From positions 48,981-112,980 of the forward strand of contig JANWXD010000009.1 of assembly GCA_025055455.1 (NCBI GenBank): 64,000 nucleotides of DNA, in the 5' to 3' direction. The notes beneath the pieces were generated by a model, which did not search any database, was not told where the DNA came from, and saw nothing but the letters and a program-made list of their open reading frames with translations. The position numbers were made by a program, and so were the translations under genes. Position 1 is the stretch's first letter; every line of letters begins with the position of its first letter. Below are positions 1 to 8,314 of this stretch, piece after piece. This DNA is from Bryobacteraceae bacterium (GTDB lineage Bacteria > Acidobacteriota > Terriglobia > Bryobacterales > Bryobacteraceae).

Positions 1-1
1 G

Positions 2-844
2 CCTTCCAATGCGGGCGGCCGTCTCGTAGGGTCCCTTTCCGGTCTGGCCTACGCCCTTGCTGAAGCCGAACAGAATTTCATGGTGCCTTCGCGCGAGCAA
101 GCTCTCATCTGGGGCGACTTGGTGCCGCAGATGATCCTGAGCGCCAAGATCCCGCGCTGGTGGAATGTCAGTCCCGCCCAGATGCACTGGGTCGGCCTGC
201 ATATGCGCTATGCCGAATCGCTGGTGGCGGAAGCGTCTCTCGACGCGGAGCTGCGCCGCCGTGTGCTCGACAGTTTGAGCCGCCTGGCCCTGCCCGCGCG
301 CGTCCGGCGCGTGGCCTCGGCGCTTGAGACCTTCGATGTTCCGGAGGCCTGGAACCATATCACGCCGCTCGAGGCTTTCGCTCTGGCCCGGGAGGCTCTG
401 GAAGCCGGCTTCGGCCCGCAGAACTTTCTAGCGGTCGAAATTCGCCGCATGACCGCGGAGGCGCCGGATCGCATCAATTACCAAGTTATTTCCCGCACGT
501 TCGGCACCCCCAAGCCGACGCTGACCAACTCTTACCAGCCCGAGCTTCTGTACCTGCGTACGCTGCCGACGCTCATGGGATACTCCAGCCGCATCATGGC
601 CGAAAGCTGGGAGTCCAACACCTTGTATTGGGCCGCGCTCGCTGACGAGATGCACCTGCCCCCTGGACAGTTGAACGTCTTGATCCCGGAATGGACGCGG
701 CAAACCGTCGAACGGATCTTCGCCACGCATCTGGAGGACTGGCCCGCCGTGCTGCGTTCGCTGCGGAATGTCGGCGAGGACATCCGCGTGCGGGCCAGAA
801 AGGAGATGTTCGCGGATCAAAAAGCTTCATTGCAAGACGAATGA
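2..844 (+). CDS. Hypothetical protein, 5' end cut by the window edge
   Basis: The reading frame is open from base 2 with no stop upstream, so the gene begins before the window; at least 280 residues are visible. An internal Met at base 80 is not a convincing start because the upstream codons read as normal protein (Leu/Ala/Glu-rich, in phase). The visible protein is soluble-looking and largely helical, rich in Arg, Glu and Trp, with no signal peptide or membrane segment in the visible part. I do not recognise a family. It is followed 10 bases later by a VWFA-domain secreted protein, whose ribosome site overlaps its stop codon, so the two are probably cotranscribed. A function cannot be assigned. 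Confidence 0.75.
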   Translation, partial: PSNAGGRLVGSLSGLAYALAEAEQNFMVPSREQALIWGDLVPQMILSAKIPRWWNVSPAQMHWVGLHMRYAESLVAEASLDAELRRRVLDSLSRLALPARVRRVASALETFDVPEAWNHITPLEAFALAREALEAGFGPQNFLAVEIRRMTAEAPDRINYQVISRTFGTPKPTLTNSYQPELLYLRTLPTLMGYSSRIMAESWESNTLYWAALADEMHLPPGQLNVLIPEWTRQTVERIFATHLEDWPAVLRSLRNVGEDIRVRARKEMFADQKASLQDE

Positions 845-854
845 GGAATCGGCT

Positions 855-1862
855 ATGACCAAACCCATGCCGTGTTTGCGCTACCCCTTGCTGGTGGCAT
901 TGGCCCTTCTGGCCGGAGCCCCGGTGCGATCCCAGGAGCGGCCGGTGTTCCGTGTCAAGGTGGACATGGTCGTGCTGACCTTTACGGTGACCGACAGCAA
1001 GGGTCGTTACGTCAACGGACTCAAGCCCAGCGACTTCCGGATCCTCGAAGACGGCATCGTGCAGAGGATCGCGACCTTTGCCGAAGGCAACAAACCGGCC
1101 GTCCAAGTGTTGCCCGACGGCAGCACGCGTCCGTTGGTGGGCTCGGCGGGCGGCTCGGACGACCCGAAGGGCCTGGAAGGCCGCGCCGACGCCCTGGTCG
1201 GCACAAACGTGTTCATCCTGTTCGACACCAGCAACTACATGTACCGCGGCTTCGTCTACGCTTCCGACGCCATCGCGGATTTCATCCGCGGACTGGACCG
1301 GGCCGACTCGGTGGCCGTCTACACCTTCAGCCGGAACCTGTCCCGCGTCGCCCCGCTGACGCGCGACCGCAACGAGGCCATCCTCGGCCTGCGCAAAGCC
1401 GTGGCCGGCGACGACGCCGCGCTCTACAACGCCCTCCTGCTCTGTCTCCGGGATGCTGCCAAAGTCCCGGGTCGAAAGGTGATCGTGGTCTTTTCCAATG
1501 GCCCCGACAACGCCAGTATGGTCGCGCCCGACGACGTGCGCGCCGTAGCTGAAGACGAAGGCATCCCGATTTACGTCATCTCCACCAACGAAGTGAACAA
1601 GGACCCGATTTCGAGCGCCGTGTTCCGGCGCATCACCGCGCGCACCGGTGGCCGCGCCTATTTCGCCAAGACGTGGCAGAAACAGGTCGAAGCCTTCGAG
1701 TCGGTCCGCGAAGACCTCGGCAACTCCTACACCGTGACCTACTATCCGGCGCCGAACCCGAACGAAGGCTTCCGCAAGATCACCGTCGAGATCGTCTCCG
1801 ACGTGGCCAAGAAATACCGGATCCGCGCCCGGCCCGGCTACCGTCCGCGCCCGGCGTTCTGA
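855..1862 (+). CDS. Secreted VWFA-related protein (acidobacterial type)
   Basis: 335 residues. The ATG at 855 is chosen because GAGGAA lies just upstream and the protein then opens with a signal peptide (hydrophobic run around residues 10-20, followed by VRSQE). A short beta domain typical of the acidobacterial VWFA-related family follows (VTDSKGRYVNGLKPSDFRILEDG, quoted in part: residues about 45-67). A von Willebrand A fold begins near residue 117. The metal-site motif is degenerate: FDTSNY (Asp124) replaces the canonical DxSxS. The C-terminus has the usual YTVTYYPAPNP...RKITVEI...YRIRARPGY pattern. Such proteins are exported and thought to mediate protein-protein contacts; ligand and function are unknown. 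The family is abundant in Acidobacteria, which supports the taxonomic inference. Confidence 0.88.
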   Translation: MTKPMPCLRYPLLVALALLAGAPVRSQERPVFRVKVDMVVLTFTVTDSKGRYVNGLKPSDFRILEDGIVQRIATFAEGNKPAVQVLPDGSTRPLVGSAGGSDDPKGLEGRADALVGTNVFILFDTSNYMYRGFVYASDAIADFIRGLDRADSVAVYTFSRNLSRVAPLTRDRNEAILGLRKAVAGDDAALYNALLLCLRDAAKVPGRKVIVVFSNGPDNASMVAPDDVRAVAEDEGIPIYVISTNEVNKDPISSAVFRRITARTGGRAYFAKTWQKQVEAFESVREDLGNSYTVTYYPAPNPNEGFRKITVEIVSDVAKKYRIRARPGYRPRPAF

Positions 1863-2119
1863 GCCGGGAGCCGAAAACTTCCCGGGAAGCGGCGGAGCGC
1901 AGCCAGCGCGCTCGTCCTGCAAGAATCCGACGTGCACCTCTTGCCGGGCAGACAACTCCGGTTTGTGTTGACTTTTTGCGGACTTACTGGCGCGAACCGT
2001 TCGCATGCCAGGCGCGATCGGTGCATGAAGACGATCTTCGGCTGTCCCGGAGGCGGCCTTCCGCCCGCAGATGCGAGAGACTGTAATTGCGGTTGGTCGG
2101 AGGCTATTGGAGGTGTCAC

Positions 2120-3007
2120 GTGACAGAAGTGATCTTGAAGCTTGCCGTGGTGGTTTCACTGGCGACTTCAGTAACTTGGGCGCAAAGCCACGTGCTCGGC
2201 ACGATCGAGTGGGAGCCCCAACACCGGAAGTTTGCGTGCGATTCGTCCGTGGTAGTGCAGGCTTCGCTGTCCCCCAATGCCGCTGACGAGCTGATCGTCG
2301 GCTTGGAGGGCGCCCCGGAGGCTGCGGGCGTGGAACTCGCGCTTGGCTCCGTCGTACCTGTCGCTGCGCATCCCACCCCGACGCGGCGAGTCTTCACGAA
2401 TCGTTCAACCGCAATCCGGCAAACCGCGCCCTGCCTGTTTGAGTTTTCGGCGGAGCCGCCCGGCAGGGAACGGCTCGCGTTGCACGTCCGGGTCAGACCG
2501 AACACTCGAGTGACGTTGTTGGTCAACGGGGAAACGTCAGCCAGCCTCGTGGTGACACGCGGGGTTCTGCTGCACAACGGCCGAATCATAGCCGACGCCG
2601 GGGCGCTGTATGTCTTGCGGGCGGCCGCGGCTGGCGTGACTCGCGGTTTCTTCAAGGACGCCCCGGAACTGGTGCGCGATCCTCGAGGGCTACATATCAT
2701 AACCGCCACAGGATTCCGCAACCATTTGATCGAGACCCCCGGTCTCAAGTTCGCTAGCCGAAGTCGTCAGGAGGACGGATGTTGTGCCGGTGCGACGTTG
2801 GTCACGTTCAAAGTGGGCGTCGCCCCGAGCGGTGAGGTGGTGTCGGTCGAACCATTGCATGTTCCTCCGCAGCTTGCTCAGAAACTGACTCGCCTGCTCG
2901 AAGAGCTGCGGCTGAAGCCATTTGAACAGGATGGGGTGGGCGTCTACGCCGAAGGCTTCCTGACGCTTCTGCTGGATCGGACCGGGCGCGTTTGGTATCC
3001 GTACTGA
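2120..3007 (+). CDS. Secreted protein of unknown function
   Basis: 295 residues from the GTG at 2120, chosen because GGAGG (2109-2113) sits 6 bases upstream and the protein then starts with a clear signal peptide (VILKLAVVVSLATS, cleavage near WAQS). Longer readings from TTG at 2087 would disrupt this. The middle part is beta-rich with single Cys residues. The last 70 residues (VTFKVGVAPSGEVVSVEP...LKPFEQDGVGVYAEGFLTLLLDRTGRVWYPY, only key parts given) resemble the C-terminal beta domain of TonB-type proteins in layout, but this is a weak visual likeness. The 257 bases before it hold no gene that I can support; they contain a perfect palindrome CTTCCCGGGAAG at 1878-1889 and a possible -35 (TTGACT, 1968-1973). 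Downstream is a hairpin at 3038-3065. Confidence 0.65.
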   Translation: MTEVILKLAVVVSLATSVTWAQSHVLGTIEWEPQHRKFACDSSVVVQASLSPNAADELIVGLEGAPEAAGVELALGSVVPVAAHPTPTRRVFTNRSTAIRQTAPCLFEFSAEPPGRERLALHVRVRPNTRVTLLVNGETSASLVVTRGVLLHNGRIIADAGALYVLRAAAAGVTRGFFKDAPELVRDPRGLHIITATGFRNHLIETPGLKFASRSRQEDGCCAGATLVTFKVGVAPSGEVVSVEPLHVPPQLAQKLTRLLEELRLKPFEQDGVGVYAEGFLTLLLDRTGRVWYPY

Positions 3008-3037
3008 CGGGCACGGGGTGGGAGCGGCACTCCACCC

Positions 3038-3065
3038 GCGGGGACCCCCTATATCGAGTCCCCGC
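3038..3065 (+). terminator. Hairpin, probable terminator before the csm operon
   Basis: A perfect 8-bp stem, GCGGGGAC (3038-3045) with GTCCCCGC (3058-3065), closes a 12-base loop and is followed by TTCTGCTCC, a weak pyrimidine tract rather than a U run. It lies 30 bases after the stop of the secreted protein and 200 bases before csm1, so it would insulate the two units. Confidence 0.5.
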
Positions 3066-3234
3066 TTCTGCTCCTCGAACTGCGCCTATTGAGGGCGCCC
3101 ACTTGGGCTATGCACGTTCTGGATTCACGGCCGGCACAGATCCGCGACCCGGCGGGCAAACGGGCGGCATCGAAGCAGCGTCCCTTCCGGCGTAGACGTG
3201 CCCGGCTCTGACGCCTCCCTTCAGGCCCGTGCCG

Positions 3235-3243
3235 TGCTACACT
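3235..3243 (+). promoter_or_regulatory. Extended -10 promoter of the csm operon
   Basis: TGCTACACT: TG plus one base plus TACACT, a good extended -10. It predicts a start near 3250 and a 5' leader of about 22 bases before the csm1 ATG. The same TGCTAnnnT form occurs before the ATPase at 8315, the sugar transferase at 21701, tRNA-Sec and, on the other strand, the amidohydrolase at 16788. Confidence 0.45.
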
Positions 3244-3271
3244 GACGGCTTCCGGATAGTCTCAAGTCCCC

Positions 3272-4726
3272 ATGTCGCTTCAAATCTTCCTCTGCGGCAA
3301 GATTCTGGGCGTCGAGGATTTCATTTTGTCGCCGGTCCCCGCGGGGGTCGCGGAGGATCGGTTGTTGCTCGGCCGTTGCCGCTGGGTCAGTCTGTTGAGT
3401 GAAGTCTTGCCACGCGCTTTGTTGGCGGAACTCCGACTGGCCCGGATGTTGCTCGGTTCGAGCGGCGGGGGCCAGTTTTTGCTCGTGCTTCCCGACGAGA
3501 CGCGACCCGCTGCCGAAACCTTTCTCGCCGCCGCAGCCGCGGACATCGCGCGCCTCAGCGGCGGATTTCTCCGGCTCATCTGGGGCATCACCGAGAATTT
3601 GGGGGATTGGAGCATCGTCCGGCGAAGGCTTTCGGAGGAGCTGGGCCGCAAGCGCGGCGCGCCTGTGGCTGGCGGCGATGCGGGTATCTTTGAACCCTTT
3701 GGGCAACTAACCGATCCGGCCGCTTGCGACTATTTTGTGCAGGACCTGGCTGGACGTCTCCAGGAAGCGCGGCACATCGGCTGGAGCCCCGCGGCGCCGG
3801 GCCGTGTGGCCGTGGAAGCCGGCGTCTACAGTTGGCCCGTCGGCTCGGCGGGGCCCGACAGCATTGCCTTCGCCCGCCAGGCGGCCCCCGAAGACGACAC
3901 CAGCGGTCCCGCCACGCTGGCTACCTTGGCCGCCCGGGCCGAGGGCCGTAAGACGTGGGGCGTGCTTTGCGGCGACGTGGATCACTTCGAAATTCGTTTG
4001 CGGCGCCTGGACTCCATCGAAGAGCATGTACAGCTTTCGGTGATGTACAAGCAGTTCTTCCTTGGCGAGCTCGAACTGGTCTGCTCGCTGCCCGAGTACT
4101 GGCGCAAGGCCGTCATCTTGTACACGGGGGGAGACGACTTTGCAGTCTACGGCTCCTGGGATGTGCTCCTACCGCTCGCCCGTGAGATTCAGCGGTTGTT
4201 CCACCGCTTTACGGAGGAGAACCTCAAAGAGTTTCCCGGGCCCGAGGGCAAGACCATCAGCATGGCGGTCTCGGTGGCGCCCGACCCAGCTGCCTCCTTC
4301 CTGTCGGTGTACGCCGAGGCCGTGCGCAATCTCCATGCGGCCAAGTCAGCGGGCAAGGACTCCCTGTGGATGGCGGGTCGCGCCCTGGATTGGCGTCAAC
4401 TCGCCCTGGCCGCGGAACTTCAGGAAACCATGCGGCAGGCCGCCGAGGTGCTGCCATCGCCCAAGCCTTTGTTTCACGAGCTTGGCGCCTTCTACCGCCG
4501 CGAAACTGGGGACGAGGCAGGCCGTGGGGCCGACGGCTATCTGGACAAGCCCTGGCGCGTGCACCGCGGCCTGAGCCGCGCGTTCGCCGAGGGCCGCGGC
4601 CGCGAAGCGCAGAAACTCCGCACCCAGCTTTCCAACGAAATCCGGACCAAGACCGCGGGCCACGTGCGCCTGCGTCCGGCAGGCCGCCTGGCCCTTGAGT
4701 GGACGAGGTTATTGACCGAGGTGTGA
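3272..4726 (+). CDS. csm1: Type III-A CRISPR Cas10/Csm1, compact form without HD domain
   Basis: 484 residues. This is the large subunit of a type III-A interference complex and, when active, the synthase of cyclic oligoadenylate. A first palm-like domain spans about residues 60-140 (FLLVLPD...ETF...DIARLSGGFLRLIWGI). The second palm carries GVLCGDVDHFE (about 231-241) and the cyclase motif TGGDDFAVYG (about 288-297), followed by the helical D4 domain. Csm1 proteins are usually about 750-850 residues with an N-terminal HD nuclease; here the first palm begins almost at once and no HD pair is visible. The cysteines of the usual zinc site are also missing. The call rests on the GGDD context and on the csm2-5 genes that follow. 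Single-strand DNase activity is therefore unlikely, while cyclase activity looks possible. Confidence 0.9.
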   Translation: MSLQIFLCGKILGVEDFILSPVPAGVAEDRLLLGRCRWVSLLSEVLPRALLAELRLARMLLGSSGGGQFLLVLPDETRPAAETFLAAAAADIARLSGGFLRLIWGITENLGDWSIVRRRLSEELGRKRGAPVAGGDAGIFEPFGQLTDPAACDYFVQDLAGRLQEARHIGWSPAAPGRVAVEAGVYSWPVGSAGPDSIAFARQAAPEDDTSGPATLATLAARAEGRKTWGVLCGDVDHFEIRLRRLDSIEEHVQLSVMYKQFFLGELELVCSLPEYWRKAVILYTGGDDFAVYGSWDVLLPLAREIQRLFHRFTEENLKEFPGPEGKTISMAVSVAPDPAASFLSVYAEAVRNLHAAKSAGKDSLWMAGRALDWRQLALAAELQETMRQAAEVLPSPKPLFHELGAFYRRETGDEAGRGADGYLDKPWRVHRGLSRAFAEGRGREAQKLRTQLSNEIRTKTAGHVRLRPAGRLALEWTRLLTEV

Positions 4727-4728
4727 CC

Positions 4729-5178
4729 ATGGCCGAAGTCCAGCAGGAAACCAAGACTCGCGAGTCACGTCCTGCTCGGGAAGGCAAACCCGCGCGGGCC
4801 GATGACCGGCGCGCCGACCGCACGCGCCCCGAGGGCCCCCCCGAGATCGATCTGGATCGCCTCATCAGCGACAGCCTGTACCTCGACAATCAAGCTCACA
4901 GTATCGTCAGCCGCATGCGCGATCTGGACTCCGGCACCAAGAGCCAGCTCCGCCGGCTCTACAACGCGGTTCGGCGCGCCTGCCGCGCACCGGAGGGCGA
5001 GCGCCAGCACCAGTTCGTTATGCTCCGCGCCCGCTTGGCGTACACGATCGCGCGCCACTCTCTGCGAAGCTTGGACACGCTGGAACGATTGCTGCTCCAG
5101 GTGACCCGGAAGAACGACCCCCGGGGCTACGAGCGTTTCCGCGATCTGTTCGAGGCGATCGTGGCTTACAACGAATAA
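4729..5178 (+). CDS. csm2: Type III-A CRISPR small subunit Csm2
   Basis: 149 residues from the ATG at 4729, two bases after the csm1 stop and behind GAGGTG (4718-4723). The first 40 residues are a charged, probably disordered tail (Arg/Glu/Asp/Pro). The rest is an all-helical domain of the Csm2 type with regularly spaced Arg residues (SRMRDLD, KSQLRRLYNAVRRACR, RHSLRSLDTLERLL) that would lie along the guide-target duplex. The family is short and poorly conserved, so the call depends on size, helical pattern and position between csm1 and csm3. It forms the inner filament of the Csm complex. Confidence 0.85.
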   Translation: MAEVQQETKTRESRPAREGKPARADDRRADRTRPEGPPEIDLDRLISDSLYLDNQAHSIVSRMRDLDSGTKSQLRRLYNAVRRACRAPEGERQHQFVMLRARLAYTIARHSLRSLDTLERLLLQVTRKNDPRGYERFRDLFEAIVAYNE

Positions 5179-5189
5179 ACCGAGGACTC

Positions 5190-6026
5190 ATGAGCGCACA
5201 CACAGCTCACACCGAATTGCGACTGATCGGAAAGCTGATTCTGGAGGGGGAACTGCATTGCCAGACGGGCTTGCACATCGGGGCAGGCAAAGGGTCGCTG
5301 GAAATCGGCGGCGCCGATAATCCCGTGGTCAAAGATGCTTTCGGGCGCCCTTACGTTCCCGGCAGCTCCTTGCGGGGGCGGCTGCGCGCCCTGCTCGAGC
5401 AAGCCTCCGGTCTGGCCGTGCCCTCGGAGCTGGTCTACCTGTCGCGGCGGAGAGGGCAGGAGGTCCGCATTCACCAAAGCGACCGTCCCGACGACGAAAT
5501 CTGCCTCCTGTTCGGCCGCAGCGCGGGCCGCTTGGAACGGGTCGAGGGCGAACCGCTCGAGGGCGGCGTCGCGACACCCGCTCGCTTGACCGTCTACGAC
5601 GCCCCGCTCGATCCCGACAGCATCACCCCCCAGATGCGGGAAAATCTCGATGACGAGCTCACCGAGGTGAAAAGCGAGAACGCAATCGACCGCATCACCT
5701 CTCAGGCCAACCCCCGCACTCTCGAGCGTGTACCTGCCGGCGCCCGGTTCAAAGTCCGCTTCGTCGTGGACATTCTCTGCGAAGAAGACAAGGCCCTCCC
5801 GGCGCGCTTGGCCGAAGGCCTTCGTTTGTTGGAAGATGACACCCTGGGAGGCGGAGGTTCTCGCGGCAGCGGACGCGTCTCGTTCGCCAATCTGCGCCTG
5901 GTCTGGCGCCCTCGTTCGTTCTACGCCGCCGGCGCTCCGGAGCAGGAGCTACTGGCTGGGGCCGATGTGGCCGCCCTCCAGGCAACCCTGAGCGCGCCCG
6001 ACTTCCCCAGCCGGCTGACGGCGTAA
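5190..6026 (+). CDS. csm3: Type III-A CRISPR RAMP protein Csm3 (target RNA nuclease)
   Basis: 278 residues; GAGGA lies 5 bases before the ATG. Csm3 forms the backbone of the complex and cuts target RNA at 6-nt steps. The protein shows the usual N-terminal signature: LHIGAG, then IGGADNPVVKD with the conserved Asp43 at the position known to be catalytic in Csm3, then PYVPGSSLRGRLR (about residues 54-66). Near the C-terminus is the glycine-rich RAMP loop LGGGGSRGSGRVSF. All key features of an active subunit are present. It is placed 11 bases after csm2 and 2 bases before csm4, in one operon. Because csm1 lacks HD, this subunit is the only nuclease visible in the complex. Confidence 0.93.
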   Translation: MSAHTAHTELRLIGKLILEGELHCQTGLHIGAGKGSLEIGGADNPVVKDAFGRPYVPGSSLRGRLRALLEQASGLAVPSELVYLSRRRGQEVRIHQSDRPDDEICLLFGRSAGRLERVEGEPLEGGVATPARLTVYDAPLDPDSITPQMRENLDDELTEVKSENAIDRITSQANPRTLERVPAGARFKVRFVVDILCEEDKALPARLAEGLRLLEDDTLGGGGSRGSGRVSFANLRLVWRPRSFYAAGAPEQELLAGADVAALQATLSAPDFPSRLTA

Positions 6027-6028
6027 CG

Positions 6029-7045
6029 ATGCCGGACGGGTTCAGCGTTCGTTTCTATCCGTGCGGGCCTTGGCGGATCGGTCCCCTTTCCGGGTCGCCG
6101 GATTGCGCGGAAGTCCTTCTGCACAGCGATGCCGTGTATTCGGCGGTGACCCACGCCATGAACCTTTTGGGTCTCTTACGGGACTGGCTCGATGCGGTCT
6201 TCGAAAACCCTCGTGGGCCCGCCGTACGCTTCTCCTCGTTGTTCCCGTTCCGGCGACGGACCCTCTTCGTTCCTCCCCCGCGGAGCCTCTGGCCTCCCGC
6301 CCCTTCGCCGAAGGTACGCTGGAAAGGGGCGCGGTTCGTGCCCTTGTCGTTCGCCCAATCCTTGATCGAGCAAAAGCCCCTCGAGGAGGACGCCTGGGTC
6401 GTGGAGGGGGAGAGCCAGTGCGTGGTGCCCGCAGAAGACCCGGTCGGCCCGTTCCGGTTGGCGCTTCGCTCGTTTGTGGCCGTGGATCGTTTGGGCGCCG
6501 GCGTGGAGCCGCACCGTGCCGCCTGCCTCGAGTTCCGTCCCGATGCGGGATTTTGGGGCGGCATCCGCTTCGCTTCCGAAGAGGCCAGCCAGCACTGGTC
6601 CGGGCCGGTCCAGGCCGCCTTGCGACTGCTCGGCGACAGCGGCATCGGCGGCAACCGCTCCCTCGGATGGGGCCATGCCTCGTCGGTGGAGTTTGACGCC
6701 GATCCGTTCGCCGGCTGGCCGAATCCTGAGGCCCAGTTTCACGAGGAGCGGACTCCGAGAAGCGAGTGCAACTGGTGGTTTCTGTCTGTCTTCAACCCGG
6801 CGCCGGAGGACACCGTGGCTTGGGACCGAGGCCGATACGACCTGCTCGTCCGATCCGGACGAGTCGCCAGTGCCGCCGCCCAGGGCGCTGTCAAAAGAGC
6901 GGCCCGGATGGTCTCCGAAGGTTCCGTGCTGGCCTGCGAGGATCCCCCTCGGGGCCGGGCCCTCAACGTAGCGCCCCCGGAGTGTCCGCATCCGGTGTAC
7001 TGCGCCGGCTATGCGTACGCGCAGCCGTTACCGGTGAACCCGTGA
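6029..7045 (+). CDS. csm4: Type III-A CRISPR RAMP protein Csm4
   Basis: 338 residues, starting two bases after csm3. Csm4 caps the 5' handle end of the crRNA and contacts Cas10. The N-terminal ferredoxin-like half starts FSVRFYPCGPWRIGP, and a glycine-rich loop near residue 205 reads GIGGNRSLGWGHA, as expected for this RAMP family. No catalytic residues are known in Csm4. Its stop codon overlaps the csm5 start (GTGA at 7042-7045), indicating translational coupling. Identification relies on the loop, length and position in the csm order. Confidence 0.88.
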   Translation: MPDGFSVRFYPCGPWRIGPLSGSPDCAEVLLHSDAVYSAVTHAMNLLGLLRDWLDAVFENPRGPAVRFSSLFPFRRRTLFVPPPRSLWPPAPSPKVRWKGARFVPLSFAQSLIEQKPLEEDAWVVEGESQCVVPAEDPVGPFRLALRSFVAVDRLGAGVEPHRAACLEFRPDAGFWGGIRFASEEASQHWSGPVQAALRLLGDSGIGGNRSLGWGHASSVEFDADPFAGWPNPEAQFHEERTPRSECNWWFLSVFNPAPEDTVAWDRGRYDLLVRSGRVASAAAQGAVKRAARMVSEGSVLACEDPPRGRALNVAPPECPHPVYCAGYAYAQPLPVNP

Positions 7046-8190
7046 ATTACCGTCTGACCTGCTTGACCCCGGTGCTGATTGGCGACGGCCAGAAGCTCTC
7101 GCCAGTGGATTATATGGTCTGGAAGGATCAGGTCAGCGTCCTCGATCAGCGCCGGATCTTTCGTCTGCTCGCCAAAGGCCCGCGGTTGGAGAATTATTTG
7201 GCCCAGATCAAGCGCGCCGAGCGGCTGGAGTTCGCCTCTTGGGGCGGCTTTGCCCAGAGCTACGCTGGCCGGCGGATCCCCTTCGAGAGCGCCGCCTGTG
7301 CCCGCTACTGGGAGCAGGCCCGCGGCGATAGTTTGCACATCCCGACGTTTGCCTCGGGTCCCTCGGGACCCTATTTGCCGGCCAGCGCCCTGAAAGGCGC
7401 GCTGCACACCGCCATGCTGGCGGCGTCCATGGACCGGAGCGTTCTAGACGCCGTGGCGGCGCAGTTCGACGCCGATCGCCCGCCGCGCCGACCCGCGGAT
7501 GTGGCTGAAGAACGTACGATGGGTCTTCCAGGCGCCAGCCGCATGCGCTGGTTCCGTCTGTCCGATTCGAAGCCCATTTCGCCCTCTTGTTTGAAAATTT
7601 ACCTGTTGAGAGTGGCGACCGTGGTGCTCCGGGGTGGCAAACCGGAGCTCGGCTGGAAAATCAGTCCGCGTGGCGCCGCGGAAGGCAACCGGCCGGAAGA
7701 GGCAACTCCGTGGTTTGCCGAGATGGCAGTCCCGGGTACGGTCTTCGAGGGCCGCTGGCGGGAGGACGAGTTTCTCCGCAGCCCGGAAGTCGCCCGGGCC
7801 CTGCGCTGGGACCAGCCGCCGAATCGCGCCGCGATTCTGGGGGCGGCCAACGGCTTGGCCGCCCGGTTGCTCGCGCTCCACCGAACCTACGCCGAGTCCC
7901 TGGGTCTGGACGGGGTGGCCGCTAGCCTCCGGGAGCTAGAGCAAAAGCTGGCTGCTTGCCGCAACCGGGACGATGCCTGCCTGCTCACGCTCGGCTGGGG
8001 GGCCGGGTTGCTTGCCAAAATCGCGTGGACGGATACGTCCGACGAAACCTACCGGCGCATCCTCCGCCGCTCGTCAGGATACGCGAGCGCCCCTTCGAGC
8101 GCGCTTCCGTTCCCCAAGACCCGCCGGATCGTATTCGTGAACGATCGCCCCGCGGCTCTTCCCGGTTGGGCTCTCCTGGAGCTCTCTTGA
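7042..8190 (+). CDS. csm5: Type III-A CRISPR RAMP protein Csm5
   Basis: 382 residues from the GTG at 7042, which overlaps the csm4 stop by four bases. Csm5 sits at the 3' end of the crRNA and helps its maturation by recruiting host nucleases. The start NYRLTCLTPVLIGDGQKLSPVDYM is typical of Csm5 (beta strand, then GDG and the SPxDY pattern). The RAMP signature YLPASALKGALHTAML lies at about residues 111-126. No gene for Csm6, Cas6, Cas1 or Cas2 follows; the next gene, 125 bases on, is an ExeA-like ATPase with its own promoter candidate. The cassette thus ends here. Confidence 0.9.
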   Translation: MNYRLTCLTPVLIGDGQKLSPVDYMVWKDQVSVLDQRRIFRLLAKGPRLENYLAQIKRAERLEFASWGGFAQSYAGRRIPFESAACARYWEQARGDSLHIPTFASGPSGPYLPASALKGALHTAMLAASMDRSVLDAVAAQFDADRPPRRPADVAEERTMGLPGASRMRWFRLSDSKPISPSCLKIYLLRVATVVLRGGKPELGWKISPRGAAEGNRPEEATPWFAEMAVPGTVFEGRWREDEFLRSPEVARALRWDQPPNRAAILGAANGLAARLLALHRTYAESLGLDGVAASLRELEQKLAACRNRDDACLLTLGWGAGLLAKIAWTDTSDETYRRILRRSSGYASAPSSALPFPKTRRIVFVNDRPAALPGWALLELS

Positions 8191-8262
8191 AGTGTCCTCC
8201 CCGGGAATTTCGGTGGACGCGGTCGTGATTCCGGCGGTTCCCCAAGCCCTCGCAGCCCCTCG

Positions 8263-8271
8263 TGCTAAGAT
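8263..8271 (+). promoter_or_regulatory. Extended -10 promoter of the ExeA-like ATPase gene
   Basis: TGCTAAGAT (extended -10) lies 44 bases before the ATG at 8315 in the 124-base gap after csm5. It suggests the ATPase can be transcribed separately from the csm operon. Confidence 0.4.
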
Positions 8272-8314
8272 GCGAGGATGAGGTTAGCGGCGGTGGGCAC
8301 GCTGCTCTATCGCA

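Noticed and set aside
594..2159. Minus-strand open frame opposite the VWFA gene
   Set aside because: The VWFA protein has a signal peptide, ribosome site and family motifs; the opposite frame has none.
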